Source of the DNA: Vagococcus zengguangii
Lineage (GTDB): Bacteria > Bacillota > Bacilli > Lactobacillales > Vagococcaceae
Length of the DNA stretch: 64,000 nt
Direction of reading: 5' to 3'
Assembly: GCF_005145005.1 (NCBI RefSeq)
Contig: NZ_CP039712.1
Span: forward strand, 961,001-1,025,000
Shown: positions 25,471 to 34,242 of the stretch, piece by piece
How positions within the stretch are numbered: the stretch's first letter is position 1
Layout of the letters: every line of letters starts with the position of its first letter
Notes under the pieces: model-generated
What the model was told of the DNA's origin: nothing
The model's input: the letters and a program-made list of their open reading frames with translations, nothing else
Database searches by the model: none
Translations under genes and position numbers: made by a program

Positions 25471-25782
25471 ATGATGAAATACTATCTTGTCCTCATAGGT
25501 TGTTTGTTATTGATGCTACCAGTTAGCCTCGTACAAGCTGAGGAGAAAAGTTATGGTTCAAGTGGCGTGGTCGGTTTTACGGGTGAATACCCCGTAGATA
25601 ATGGTCCAGATACCGCGTCGCCAAGCCCTCAATTACCCAATAATAATGGGAATGGTATCGTCTCAAGACCAGTACTACCACAGACCGGAGAAACAAAAGT
25701 ATCTTATCTATGGTTGGGAAGTCTACTAGTAGTATTAAGTCTAGGCTTGCTAACACAACAAAAAAAAATGGAGGAATTATAA
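25471..25782 (+). CDS. Small LPXTG cell-wall-anchored protein, module 2
   Basis: The 103-residue exported protein has a signal peptide (ending VQAEE), a short exposed segment GSSGVVGFTGEYPVDNGPD, then a single LPQTGE sorting signal, hydrophobic helix and basic tail (QQKKMEEL). It matches 21400-21690 in design but has one sorting motif instead of two and a longer Pro/Asn-rich linker. The next start is two bases after its stop. The second codon is also ATG, so the start could be 25474. Confidence 0.86.
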   Translation: MMKYYLVLIGCLLLMLPVSLVQAEEKSYGSSGVVGFTGEYPVDNGPDTASPSPQLPNNNGNGIVSRPVLPQTGETKVSYLWLGSLLVVLSLGLLTQQKKMEEL

Positions 25783-25784
25783 AG

Positions 25785-26555
25785 ATGAAAAAAATATATA
25801 TGAGTCCTATCGCATTATTATTGTTTACAGCCCCTATTCTATCACTAGCAGAAGAAGAAAAAACATATCCAGCTAAAGGAGAAGTCGAGTTTATCCCTAG
25901 TACAACGGTGACTCCACCGGTTGATCCTAATGAACCGGATCCTGGAAAGCCTGTTGAACCATGGAACCCAACGGACCCTGATGGAAAACCAGAACCAGGC
26001 ACTACTGGACCATTATCAATTGACTATGCTTCAAGCTTTGATTTTGGGGTGCACGAGATTGTCAATATCGATCAAACGTATTTTGCAAAAGCACAGTATT
26101 TCTTCAATGCAGATGGAGAGGGTAAAGACGAAAGTACGACACGTCCAAACTATGTCCAAATTACCGATAACCGAGGAACGAATGCTGGCTGGCGTTTAAC
26201 AGTAAAACAATTAGCGCCGTTTAAAAATGAAGACACTATTAACAAAGAATTAACCGGTGCCAAAGTGACTTTAACAAATAGTAAAGCAGATTCAAATATT
26301 ACATTAGAAAGTCAAACACCGACTGTTCACGACGTGACGATTGAACCAGGTGAAGATTACTTAGTGATGGATGCAACGATTGGCCAAGGTGTCGGGACAT
26401 GGGTGGATCGTTGGGAAGGTTTAACAACGGTTGATGGTGAACAATTAAATACAGGCGTTCAATTATTTGTTCCTGGTGCCACACCTAGAGATGCAGTTCA
26501 ATATTATACAGACTTCTTATGGACGTTATCAGACATTCCGGCAAATGAATCATAA
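25785..26555 (+). CDS. WxL-domain surface protein A, module 2
   Basis: The 256-residue secreted protein has a signal peptide (MKKIYMSPIALLLF ... SLAEEE), a DP-rich linker (DPNEPDPGKPVEPW), and a WxL domain with AGWRLTVKQ and FLWTLSDIPANES. ATG 25785 follows GGAGGAATTATAAAG; a longer frame reaching back to 25710 would overlap the LPXTG gene and lacks a signal peptide. It is the counterpart of 21692-22459 (shared SIDYASSFDFG). Confidence 0.92.
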   Translation: MKKIYMSPIALLLFTAPILSLAEEEKTYPAKGEVEFIPSTTVTPPVDPNEPDPGKPVEPWNPTDPDGKPEPGTTGPLSIDYASSFDFGVHEIVNIDQTYFAKAQYFFNADGEGKDESTTRPNYVQITDNRGTNAGWRLTVKQLAPFKNEDTINKELTGAKVTLTNSKADSNITLESQTPTVHDVTIEPGEDYLVMDATIGQGVGTWVDRWEGLTTVDGEQLNTGVQLFVPGATPRDAVQYYTDFLWTLSDIPANES

Positions 26556-26592
26556 GAACTTACTACTATTATTAAAAGAAGGAGAATAGGCA

Positions 26593-27396
26593 ATGAAAAA
26601 AACAACGATTATTTCTACTATTATAATGAACACGTTATTATTAGGTGGGTTAATGCCCGCAGTCAGTGCTGAAGGCTTACCACAGGAAGCGTCCAGCGAA
26701 GCAGGTGTTGGATTTGAACCAAACAACGAAGTAGTGGATCCGGTTGATCCAAACAAACCAGATCCAGAAAAACCAATTAATCCAACTGATCCAGAAAATC
26801 CTGGAACGGATCTACCAGATCCAGAAACACCAAATGCCGGTCCAATATCATTAGATTTCGCTTCAAAATTATATTTTGGTCTTCAAAAAATCTCGACTAG
26901 TAATCAAACGTACTATGCTGCAGCTCAACCATACGGGCCAGATAATGAATTAACAACTAATTATGTCCAAGTAACAGATGTGCGTGGCGATGACCAGGCA
27001 ACTTGGAAGTTATCAGTTAAGCAATTAAAAGACTTTACAGTACCAGAAACGACTAAAACTTTAGCTAACACTAAAATTCATTTTACTGACGGGAACATGA
27101 ACACACAAGCTGAAAACAGCTCGGCAGCTCCTAGTGTGTTGAACGAGTCGTTCACGTTGGAAACTGGAACACAAGTGGATGTCGTTCAGGCAAGTGATGG
27201 TAAAGGGATGGGAACTTGGGTTCTTCGCTTTGGTACCAATGATAGCTTGGCAACTAATACTGGCGATGAGGGCACGTATCCTGAAGCTATTACAAAGTTA
27301 AATAAAGAAATCAGTTTAGAAGTGCCAGGTGCTTCAACTAAGTTAGCAGAAAAATATACCACCGACTTATTATGGACATTATCGGATACACCGTAG
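26593..27396 (+). CDS. WxL-domain surface protein B, module 2
   Basis: The 267-residue secreted protein has a signal peptide (ending AVSAEG), a DP-rich linker (DPNKPDPEKPINPTDPENPG), and a WxL domain with ATWKLSVKQ and LLWTLSDTP at the very end. It lacks the short tail found after the second motif in its module 1 counterpart 22493-23395. AAGGAGAA precedes ATG 26593. Confidence 0.92.
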   Translation: MKKTTIISTIIMNTLLLGGLMPAVSAEGLPQEASSEAGVGFEPNNEVVDPVDPNKPDPEKPINPTDPENPGTDLPDPETPNAGPISLDFASKLYFGLQKISTSNQTYYAAAQPYGPDNELTTNYVQVTDVRGDDQATWKLSVKQLKDFTVPETTKTLANTKIHFTDGNMNTQAENSSAAPSVLNESFTLETGTQVDVVQASDGKGMGTWVLRFGTNDSLATNTGDEGTYPEAITKLNKEISLEVPGASTKLAEKYTTDLLWTLSDTP

Positions 27397-27445
27397 CAGT
27401 AAACTAGTTAGCTCATAAAAACATTAATTAGAAGGAGAATAACCA

Positions 27446-28258
27446 ATGAAAAAAATTATAACCGCAACGTTATTAAGCACAATGGTATTAGGTACACTTG
27501 CCACAACTGTTAAAGCAGCAGATGTGGGGTCGTTAACAGGAACGGGTTCTGTAGAGTTTATTCCAGATGACAGCACAACACCTCCGGTTGACCCTGAAAC
27601 ACCAGATCCAGATAAGCCAGTTGTTCCAACTGACCCAACTGATCCAGATGTTGACCCATCTAATCCGGGAGAGCCAGCACCAGGTACTGATGGACCGTTA
27701 TCAATTGATTTCGTGTCGGATCTATACTTTGGCGTTCAAAAAATTGTCAGCACAAATGAAGATTACCCTGCTAGAGCGCAACAAGTAGTGAAAAATAATG
27801 CGTTAGTGGATGTGCCAAACTATGCGCAGATTACAGATAAACGTGGGACGTTATCTGGCTGGACATTAAAAGTAAAACAAGAAGCGCAATTCAAAACTGG
27901 CGATAATGATTTGAACGGTGCTGAATTATCATTTAAACAAGCAACGTTTGCGACGACTGCTTCAGAAAAAGAGTTAGCTTTAATGGAGGAGACGGTAACC
28001 TTTGATCCAGGAGTAGAATACACAGTGTTGGGCGCTGCTGATGGGCAAGGTGCAGGAACATACACCTATTACTTTGGAAGCAGTAGTGCGTTGACAGACG
28101 GTCCGATGTCATTTAGAGATGATACTGGAGAAGTGGTTGAAAAAACGGTTAAGTTGAATGAGAGTGTCAACTTACATGTACCAGGTAGTGCGGTGAAACG
28201 TGCGGCTGTTTATACAACGAACTTGCTATGGACGCTAAGTGACGTTCCTGCTAGTTAA
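27446..28258 (+). CDS. WxL-domain surface protein C, module 2
   Basis: The 270-residue secreted protein has a signal peptide (ending VKAAD), a DP-rich linker (DPETPDPDKPVVPTDPTDP), and a WxL domain with SGWTLKVKQ and LLWTLSDVPAS. AAGGAGAA precedes ATG 27446. It is the last gene of module 2 and is followed by a hairpin at 28273-28295. Its counterpart is 23416-24249. Confidence 0.92.
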   Translation: MKKIITATLLSTMVLGTLATTVKAADVGSLTGTGSVEFIPDDSTTPPVDPETPDPDKPVVPTDPTDPDVDPSNPGEPAPGTDGPLSIDFVSDLYFGVQKIVSTNEDYPARAQQVVKNNALVDVPNYAQITDKRGTLSGWTLKVKQEAQFKTGDNDLNGAELSFKQATFATTASEKELALMEETVTFDPGVEYTVLGAADGQGAGTYTYYFGSSSALTDGPMSFRDDTGEVVEKTVKLNESVNLHVPGSAVKRAAVYTTNLLWTLSDVPAS

Positions 28259-28272
28259 TCAGGTGGATAGTG

Positions 28273-28295
28273 CTCCTTAACGTTATGTTAAGGAG
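28273..28295 (+). terminator. Probable terminator of WxL module 2
   Basis: CTCCTTAAC (28273-28281) and GTTAAGGAG (28287-28295) form a 9-bp stem with a 5-nt loop. The following T tract is poor, so termination may be incomplete. Confidence 0.55.
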
Positions 28296-28302
28296 TTACT
28301 AT

Positions 28303-28370
28303 AACAGTTCAAACTTGTTAAATCACAAAACATTTATGGACTGTTTCACCAATAACCTTTGTAGTAAGAT
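28303..28370 (+). promoter_or_regulatory. Promoter dyad upstream of the LRR-WxL gene
   Basis: AACAGTTC (28303-28310), 27 bases, GGACTGTT (28338-28345), 19 bases, TAAGAT (28365-28370). Both spacings are identical to those at 20188-20255 upstream of module 1. The block AAACATTTAT is also present in both, at different places. This is best read as a shared operator and promoter. Confidence 0.6.
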
Positions 28371-28438
28371 AGACAAGCAGGTTATGTTGTGATGTTACAG
28401 AACGAAGGTAATTGGTTAAAGAACAGGAGGTAATTTTT

Positions 28439-31087
28439 TTGACTAATAAAAAAATTAATAAGACGGTAACGTTTGTCAGTGTGACAACGATTGCGTTAGG
28501 TTCGTTAGGTTTATATAGTAGTAGTGTCTTAAGGAATGCGACGCCGTTAAAGGCGGATGAAATAAATACAGAAGTGTTAGAAGAAACCCTACCAACAAGT
28601 GAGATTGCTCAGAGTATGGTAGATGGCAGTTTGGCAAGTGAAACAAGTGAATCGGCTGTAATGAGTGAGTCGGAAGATTCATCAGAAGAGGTAATCGAAA
28701 GCACAGAAGAAGTTGCGACTTCAGAAAGTGCATCTGAGGGGAATACTTCGCAAAATGAGAATTCAAGTTCATTGTTTAATACTGATACTATTCAGTATAG
28801 TGTTGAAGGTACAACTTTAGTCATTACGGGTGGCGTTCTTGAACACTTAATAGATGGTGTTGGAGCATATTTTGCTGGAAAGATAGATATGTCATCAATT
28901 ACAGAAATTAATATTACGGGTGAAGTTACCTTCATAGACGCCGGTGCAAATGCATTTTTTAGAGATTTTACAAATGTAACAAGTATTAGTGGTTTAGAAA
29001 AAGTTGATGTCTCTCAATGTACTATGTTACGTGGCGTATTTGTGAATATGAAATCACTGCTTTCTATAGATTTATCCAGCTGGGATGTAAGCAATGTAAC
29101 AAATACTAATAGTTTATTTAGTGGTTGTAATAGTTTAACCGAATTAGATTTAAGTGCTTGGAAAGTGAATAATATTAGATCATCTAGGTCAATGTTCGGT
29201 TCGATGACAAGTTTGGAAAAATTAGACCTCTCTGGATGGGAAACAGAAAACTTAATAGATATGTCTGGTATGTTTGTTGGAATGTCAAAAATAACTGAAC
29301 TCAACATTAATCATTTTGATGTTTCTAAAGTTGCTTCAGTTTCACAGGAGTATGATCCACAAACGGCTGGTGGTGGTATGGCGACTGCATTTAGAGGTAT
29401 GTCTAGCTTAAAGGCGCTTGATTTAAGTAATTGGAAAACCCCTAGTTTAAAAAGAGCAGACGGTTTATTCCAAAATATGGATTCGCTAGAATACCTTGAT
29501 ATTAGCGGATTCGATATGACTAATATTACGAACCAAACAGGTATGTTTGATTTGAATCAAGAAACATTAGTTTTGAAAAAAATAGTGTTGGGTGAAGATT
29601 TTTCATTTAAGGATTCTTCAGTAGCTGGAGAGTCTGGTTTCTCTTCTCTTGTCCCGCCTACTGAATTAAAGTTATGGGGAAGACAAAATCAACAAACCAT
29701 GAAATTTGACAGTATCCCTAAGACAGCAGAACAATTGGAATCAGAGTATAACGGACAAACTTTATCAGGAACTTGGACATGGCTAGATTATTATGGAATA
29801 TACCTGAAGGAAGAGACGATGTATATTAATCAGGAACCTCTTTGGGATCCCAAAGTCCATTTAGAAAGAGTAACCGATGAATACGGTAATATCAGTGACT
29901 GGGATACAGAAGACGTCCAATACTCGCATGATATTGACTTTAGTAAAACAGGTAAGTATGAAATCTTATATTCTACCGAACATTTTGAATCTAGCACATA
30001 TCTAAACTTGATTTCCAAAATTATTAATATTAATTTTGTGAATGAAGAGAACCAAGTGATAGGAGAACAAGAGAAATTTGAAGGTGGAGTAGGAGAAGAA
30101 TATCAGTTTAAAGCAAAATCTATAGACGATTATATACTAGCAAGTGTAGAAGGGGAAGCTTCAGGTGTTCTTACTGAAGAAACACAAGATGTGACTTTTA
30201 AGTACATTAAACTAGATGATGCTCTAGAGTTAAAACAAGAAGTATTTAATACAGATAACACATCATTAGATGGAAAAACTGCAAATAAAGAAGATACTTT
30301 AAATTATAAGGTGACAATTAGATTAAATGATTTAATTGATTTAGATCATTATACTTTGAACAATTTAATAGTCAGTGAAGTTATAGACCCATCGTTAGAG
30401 GATATAACAAATCTAAAAATGATGAATTTAGAAGGTGACGAGGTAGAAATTGAATTAGATTCAGATAACAAATTAATAACTTATAATGATGTTGCAGGTT
30501 TATCTCGTGAATGGGTAATAACATATAATGGGAAAATTTCACGTACCGCAGAAACGGGCGCAGAAATCAAAGAAGTAGCGGATATCACGTTAGAATTAGA
30601 TTCGAATTTGCTGGATAGTGCTAGTACTATTATTGGAAAATCAAATGAAGTTGTTACAATAGTGGAAGCTTCTCCATTAAGTTTGGTTAAAGCACCACTA
30701 TCAATAAATTATGGTAATAGTAATAAAATTTCATCTTCTACACAAAAATATGAATATCAAGAAGTTTCAGATGATAATAGAATTATTATTAACGACGGTC
30801 GTGGCGTGGATACAGGATGGAGCCTATATGGTAAAATGGAGAAAGAATTAACGAATGGTTCTTCTATTTTGGAGTCTGCATTAAGTTATAAAGGTCAGAC
30901 GCTTGATACTGTAAATGGTGCATTAATTTATAATCAAGAAAAAACAGAGAACTCAAATGATGTTGTAATAGAGATTAATAAAGAAGATTTATTACTAACG
31001 GTGTTACCAGGACAAGCTAGAATAGGTGATTACGAAGGTACGATAATTTGGTCGTTAATGGATACACCTGCTAATGAAATCAACTAA
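28439..31087 (+). CDS. BspA-type leucine-rich-repeat surface protein with C-terminal WxL domain
   Basis: The 882-residue secreted protein starts at TTG 28439, 8 bases after CAGGAGG. It has a long signal peptide (cleavage near PLKADE), a Ser/Glu-rich stretch (about 45-115), BspA/DUF285 leucine-rich repeats (about 175-400; repeated DLSSWDVSNVT and LDLSNWKT), an Ig-like segment, a MucBP-like domain (ININFVNEENQVIGEQEKFEGG ... broken here, about 525-590), a further beta-rich domain, and a WxL domain with GWSLYGK and IIWSLMDTPAN. It is probably an adhesin displayed through the WxL complex. Unlike the other WxL proteins its linker lacks DP repeats. Confidence 0.88.
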   Translation: MTNKKINKTVTFVSVTTIALGSLGLYSSSVLRNATPLKADEINTEVLEETLPTSEIAQSMVDGSLASETSESAVMSESEDSSEEVIESTEEVATSESASEGNTSQNENSSSLFNTDTIQYSVEGTTLVITGGVLEHLIDGVGAYFAGKIDMSSITEINITGEVTFIDAGANAFFRDFTNVTSISGLEKVDVSQCTMLRGVFVNMKSLLSIDLSSWDVSNVTNTNSLFSGCNSLTELDLSAWKVNNIRSSRSMFGSMTSLEKLDLSGWETENLIDMSGMFVGMSKITELNINHFDVSKVASVSQEYDPQTAGGGMATAFRGMSSLKALDLSNWKTPSLKRADGLFQNMDSLEYLDISGFDMTNITNQTGMFDLNQETLVLKKIVLGEDFSFKDSSVAGESGFSSLVPPTELKLWGRQNQQTMKFDSIPKTAEQLESEYNGQTLSGTWTWLDYYGIYLKEETMYINQEPLWDPKVHLERVTDEYGNISDWDTEDVQYSHDIDFSKTGKYEILYSTEHFESSTYLNLISKIININFVNEENQVIGEQEKFEGGVGEEYQFKAKSIDDYILASVEGEASGVLTEETQDVTFKYIKLDDALELKQEVFNTDNTSLDGKTANKEDTLNYKVTIRLNDLIDLDHYTLNNLIVSEVIDPSLEDITNLKMMNLEGDEVEIELDSDNKLITYNDVAGLSREWVITYNGKISRTAETGAEIKEVADITLELDSNLLDSASTIIGKSNEVVTIVEASPLSLVKAPLSINYGNSNKISSSTQKYEYQEVSDDNRIIINDGRGVDTGWSLYGKMEKELTNGSSILESALSYKGQTLDTVNGALIYNQEKTENSNDVVIEINKEDLLLTVLPGQARIGDYEGTIIWSLMDTPANEIN

Positions 31088-31148
31088 TGTGTAAAAAAAA
31101 TGGAGAGCCTTAGAGCGAAAAAAGTTAAATAGTAGGTTAATATAAAGA

Positions 31149-31187
31149 AAACAGGTACGATGATATTTTCATCGTACCTGTTTGTGT
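31149..31187. terminator. Terminator after the LRR-WxL gene
   Basis: A perfect 15-bp stem (31149-31163 with 31169-31183) and a 5-nt loop are followed by TTTGTGTTT. Confidence 0.9.
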
Positions 31188-31237
31188 TTATTTATTATGG
31201 CTCTTCGTCAAATAGTGTTGATGGACTCAAATTTTAT

Positions 31238-31251
31238 AAAATTAAGTGACT
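31238..31251. repeat. 14-bp direct repeat left of IS30 (partner at 32489-32502)
   Basis: AAAATTAAGTGACT is found identically on both sides of the IS30 element. It could be a long target duplication or a pre-existing repeat. IS30 elements usually make 2-3 bp duplications, so its length is odd. Confidence 0.75.
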
Positions 31252-32488
31252 CTAAATTGCAATATTAAGTTAGCCACTTAGGTAAAAAAATCTAAATATC
31301 AATGTTATTTTAACCAAAACCTCTTTTACTATCAGGTTTTGGTTTTAATTTTTTCCAATTCTTCTAAAAATAGTATGACTGGTTGTCGATAGTTTAACAA
31401 CTTACGTGGTAAAAAATTGATACTATCAGTAGCTTGCTGAATAAATTGTTTTGAATACTTATATATCGGTGTTCCTTTCGGAACAAATCTCCTAAGTAAT
31501 CCATTATGCCGTTCATTTGTTCCACGTTCCCATGAGGAATACGGATGAGCAAAGTAAATATCAGTCGCATGGTTTAAGGTGTCTTGTAATGAGCTAAATT
31601 CACTTCCGTTATCAGCGGTGATTGATTTAAACACATGAGAAAACAAATGACCAAACTGCTTTTCTAGTTGTTTTAACGCATAGCAAACAGACTCTTCAGT
31701 ATGGTCATCTAAAATAGCGGTCACCATGTAGCGTGTTTTTCTTTCAACGAGAGTGAGTAAAGCATTGTCATCTTTTGTTTTGGCTCCAAGAACACTATCT
31801 ATTTCCCAATGACCAAAAGATTGTCTACTATCAATCGAAGCTGGCCGTAGATCAATTGATTTTCCTAGCTCTTTTTTATGTTGATGGCTTTTCTTTTTCT
31901 TCGGTGATAACCTAAGCTTCATTTTAAGATGGTGGTTTCTTATTGGTAGAATGCCACTATCTATGTAGTTATAAAGTGTTTTAGTGGAGACTGTAGGTTT
32001 GTCAAAATCCTCTAAGGATTTAACAAACCCAACAATCGCATCTGGTGACCAATTAAATTCAATGATTTGTTTACAAGCATAATTAATAAAGTCAAAGGCA
32101 CTTATTAATTTGGATTTAGCTCCACAACGCTTCCTGTTTTTTATATAAACGGCTTGTCCTGTATCAGCAAAATAGAGTTGTCTAACTTTTCTATTTTCTT
32201 TAATTTGAGTTGTGGTACCACGTTTAAGCTCGTTAGCAATCGTTTGGTGATGACGACCTAACCGTTTACCAATTTCTCTATTTGATTTACCATTCTTATG
32301 CCAGGATTCAATAAGTTGTCTTTCCTTGAAGGAAAGGTGTTTATAGGTTGATTTTTTTGTGTTACTCTTAATTTGAGCCATGGTAAAAATTCCTTTCATT
32401 GTTGAGTGAGTACTTCAATGATACATGATTTTTTACCATGGTGTTTTTTATTTATCTTAGGGTGGCTAACTTGATTCTACAACTAGCC
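31252..32488 (-). mobile_element. IS30-family insertion sequence
   Basis: The inner parts of the ends are inverted repeats around AAGTTAGCCAC (31267-31277 and its complement at 32462-32472), extending imperfectly outward to TTG (31257-31259) and CAA (32480-32482). A 14-bp direct repeat AAAATTAAGTGACT lies just outside (31238-31251 and 32489-32502). The boundaries given assume that repeat is the target duplication; the true ends may be a few bases inside. Confidence 0.7.
31332..32399 (-). CDS. IS30-family transposase
   Basis: This DDE transposase has 355 residues including an optional short leader (MKGIFT before MAQIKSN). The N-terminal helix-turn-helix region (HLSFKERQLIESWHKNGKSNREIGKRLGRH) is followed by the integrase core: GHWEIDSVLG (first Asp), TADNGSEF (second Asp) and SSWERGTNERHNGLLRRFVPKG (Glu), all typical of IS30. 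The frame is intact, so the element could be active. It lies between the LRR-WxL gene and IS66 copy 2. Confidence 0.96.
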   Translation of the reverse strand: MKGIFTMAQIKSNTKKSTYKHLSFKERQLIESWHKNGKSNREIGKRLGRHHQTIANELKRGTTTQIKENRKVRQLYFADTGQAVYIKNRKRCGAKSKLISAFDFINYACKQIIEFNWSPDAIVGFVKSLEDFDKPTVSTKTLYNYIDSGILPIRNHHLKMKLRLSPKKKKSHQHKKELGKSIDLRPASIDSRQSFGHWEIDSVLGAKTKDDNALLTLVERKTRYMVTAILDDHTEESVCYALKQLEKQFGHLFSHVFKSITADNGSEFSSLQDTLNHATDIYFAHPYSSWERGTNERHNGLLRRFVPKGTPIYKYSKQFIQQATDSINFLPRKLLNYRQPVILFLEELEKIKTKT

Positions 32489-32502
32489 AAAATTAAGTGA
32501 CT

Positions 32503-32529
32503 AGGTGAAGTGTAAAAACTTCACCTTTT
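32503..32529. terminator. Terminator-like hairpin between IS30 and IS66 copy 2
   Basis: AGGTGAAGT (32503-32511) and ACTTCACCT (32518-32526) form a 9-bp perfect stem with T following on the plus strand. The gene it served is not evident; it may have lost its upstream partner. Confidence 0.65.
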
Positions 32530-32627
32530 GTAAGCGGGTAATAGTCACACGGGTGCACAAATAACGTCAGATAAGCTATGATTTTAAACAAGTCATAGTT
32601 ATCTGGCGCTTTTTGTATTGTACTATT

Positions 32628-33932
32628 TTATTTACAGAAATCTTGGATTTCTTGAGCCCAAGGCATATACGTTTCAATGAGTTCAGGTTGTTGTCTGAAT
32701 GGTAGATTCGGTAAATCTGTTAAGAGTCGGCAAAGATAGCTATAGGGATTTAGGCCGTTGGCCTTCGCAGTTTCCATGATGCTATACACTATCGCATTGG
32801 TTGTTGCACCCAGTTCGCTCTTTGAAAACAAGAAGTTTTTACGCCCAATAGTTAAAGGTCTAATTTTCCTCTCGGCTAAATTATTGGATAAAGCCAAGCG
32901 TCCATCCTCTAACACACGCATTAATTCCTCTTTCAAATGTCTACCATAAGCTACCGCTTGTCCTAGTTTACTTTTTGCTAGGACAGGGAGTTGTTCCAAC
33001 CATTCCCAAAACTCTTTTAGTATCGGTTTGAGTTGAATCTGCCGTTGCCATTTTCTTTCCGCTGTCGATAAGTTTTCAAAACGTCGTTCTAAAGCGAATA
33101 ACTGATTACAGTAGGCAACACCAATTGCTGCTTGTCCCTTATCACCACTGGCATCCACAAATTTCCTTCTCATATGTGCCCAACAGCCTACAACGGTTAG
33201 TCCTGGGATATTTTGATAAGCGACATAACCATCACAATGGCAATAACCTTCAAATTCTTCACTTAACACCTCGATGATGTTTTCTCGTGATCGTGTAAGC
33301 GATGAATGATAGTAGGTAATAGGATATTGTGATTCTTGAACAGCTTGGAATAACCAAATGCGAGCTTGCGAAGTACTAGGTTTCCCGTCAGAACGATTCA
33401 AAATTTGATAAGGTGTTTCATCCGCATGGATGACAGGCTCTTTTATTAAATACTGACGTAAACGTTCATATATTGGTTGTAGCCACTCTTCTGATGCACG
33501 GATTAACCAATTTGCTAAAGTTTTTCGAGAAACAAGTAATCCATAATTTTGCCATTCTTTTTCTTGTCGATAAAGTGGCAGACTTAAATTATATTTTTGA
33601 TGCATCACCCACGCAATCACACTAGGACTTGCTAAACTATTTTGTAATGGTGCCTTCGGTGCCTGTGCGCGTTTGATAGAAGAAATATCTTGCTTTCGAC
33701 AAGCTTGGCAATCATAGCTATGTTCGATATAGCGATTTTTTTCTAAACGTGCTGGAATAAATATCACTTCTTCTCGGACCACTTTTTCACCCATGACTTT
33801 TAACGTATCACCACAAAGCTCACAAAGATAATCCGCACCCTCTAAATGGATGTGGATATCATTTGTTGGTAAATGTTCAATTAATTTTGCTTTATGGACT
33901 TTACGTTTTTTACGTCGGGTAGTAGTGGTCAC
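32628..33932 (-). CDS. tnpC: IS66 transposase TnpC, main part (zinc finger and DDE core), copy 2
   Basis: The 434-codon frame carries the IS66 zinc finger (CELC ... CQAC), the DDE core with VIHADETPYQIL (Asp), GYCHCDGYVAYQ (Asp) and NNLAERKIRPLTIGRKN (Glu), and the IS66 C-terminal domain. The open frame begins in mid-protein; its N-terminal zipper lies in another frame at 33941-34210. Translation would need a -1 shift or an internal start. No classical slippery heptamer is visible at the junction. Confidence 0.9.
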   Translation of the reverse strand: MTTTTRRKKRKVHKAKLIEHLPTNDIHIHLEGADYLCELCGDTLKVMGEKVVREEVIFIPARLEKNRYIEHSYDCQACRKQDISSIKRAQAPKAPLQNSLASPSVIAWVMHQKYNLSLPLYRQEKEWQNYGLLVSRKTLANWLIRASEEWLQPIYERLRQYLIKEPVIHADETPYQILNRSDGKPSTSQARIWLFQAVQESQYPITYYHSSLTRSRENIIEVLSEEFEGYCHCDGYVAYQNIPGLTVVGCWAHMRRKFVDASGDKGQAAIGVAYCNQLFALERRFENLSTAERKWQRQIQLKPILKEFWEWLEQLPVLAKSKLGQAVAYGRHLKEELMRVLEDGRLALSNNLAERKIRPLTIGRKNFLFSKSELGATTNAIVYSIMETAKANGLNPYSYLCRLLTDLPNLPFRQQPELIETYMPWAQEIQDFCK

Positions 33933-33940
33933 GACGGTTT

Positions 33941-34210
33941 CTACTTCGGTTGTCTCCGGTTCTTGGAAACCGCTGGTTCCTCATCAAATAAAGACAGTTG
34001 ATTATTGTCTACTGATTTCTCACTAGAAGAACCAAATAATTTTTTAGTTAGGTACTCGACTTGTTCAGTTAACACTTTAATTTGTTTAGCCTGACTTTCA
34101 AGTTGAAGTGTCAATTTTTCATTATTTTTAATTAGAATTTTGACTAGTTCTTCCATTATATGTGACTCACTTTCTAGTTGTTTTTGAAAGTGTATCACAC
34201 AAATAAGCAA
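33941..34210 (-). pseudogene. IS66 transposase TnpC, N-terminal zipper fragment, copy 2
   Basis: The 89-codon frame has the leucine-zipper part of TnpC (EKLTLQLESQAKQIKVL) and the conserved LTKKLFGSSSEK, then stops after reading NRRQPK out of frame. The frame that continues into the DDE part reads EPETTEVETVVTTTT over the same bases. A single-base loss near 33962-33970 explains the break. Confidence 0.85.
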
Positions 34211-34242
34211 GGTTAAACAAAAAGTTTTATCCTTGCTTAAAT

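Noticed and set aside
31199-31225. GGCTCTTCGTCAAATAGTG resembling an ISL3-family terminal repeat
   Set aside because: Only one end is present and no transposase remnant or partner repeat is seen, so it cannot be supported as a mobile-element remnant.
33960-33975. Programmed -1 frameshift site in IS66 tnpC
   Set aside because: The direction of the shift fits, but no X XXY YYZ heptamer is present in the zero frame in either copy. Kept only as one hypothesis in a finding.
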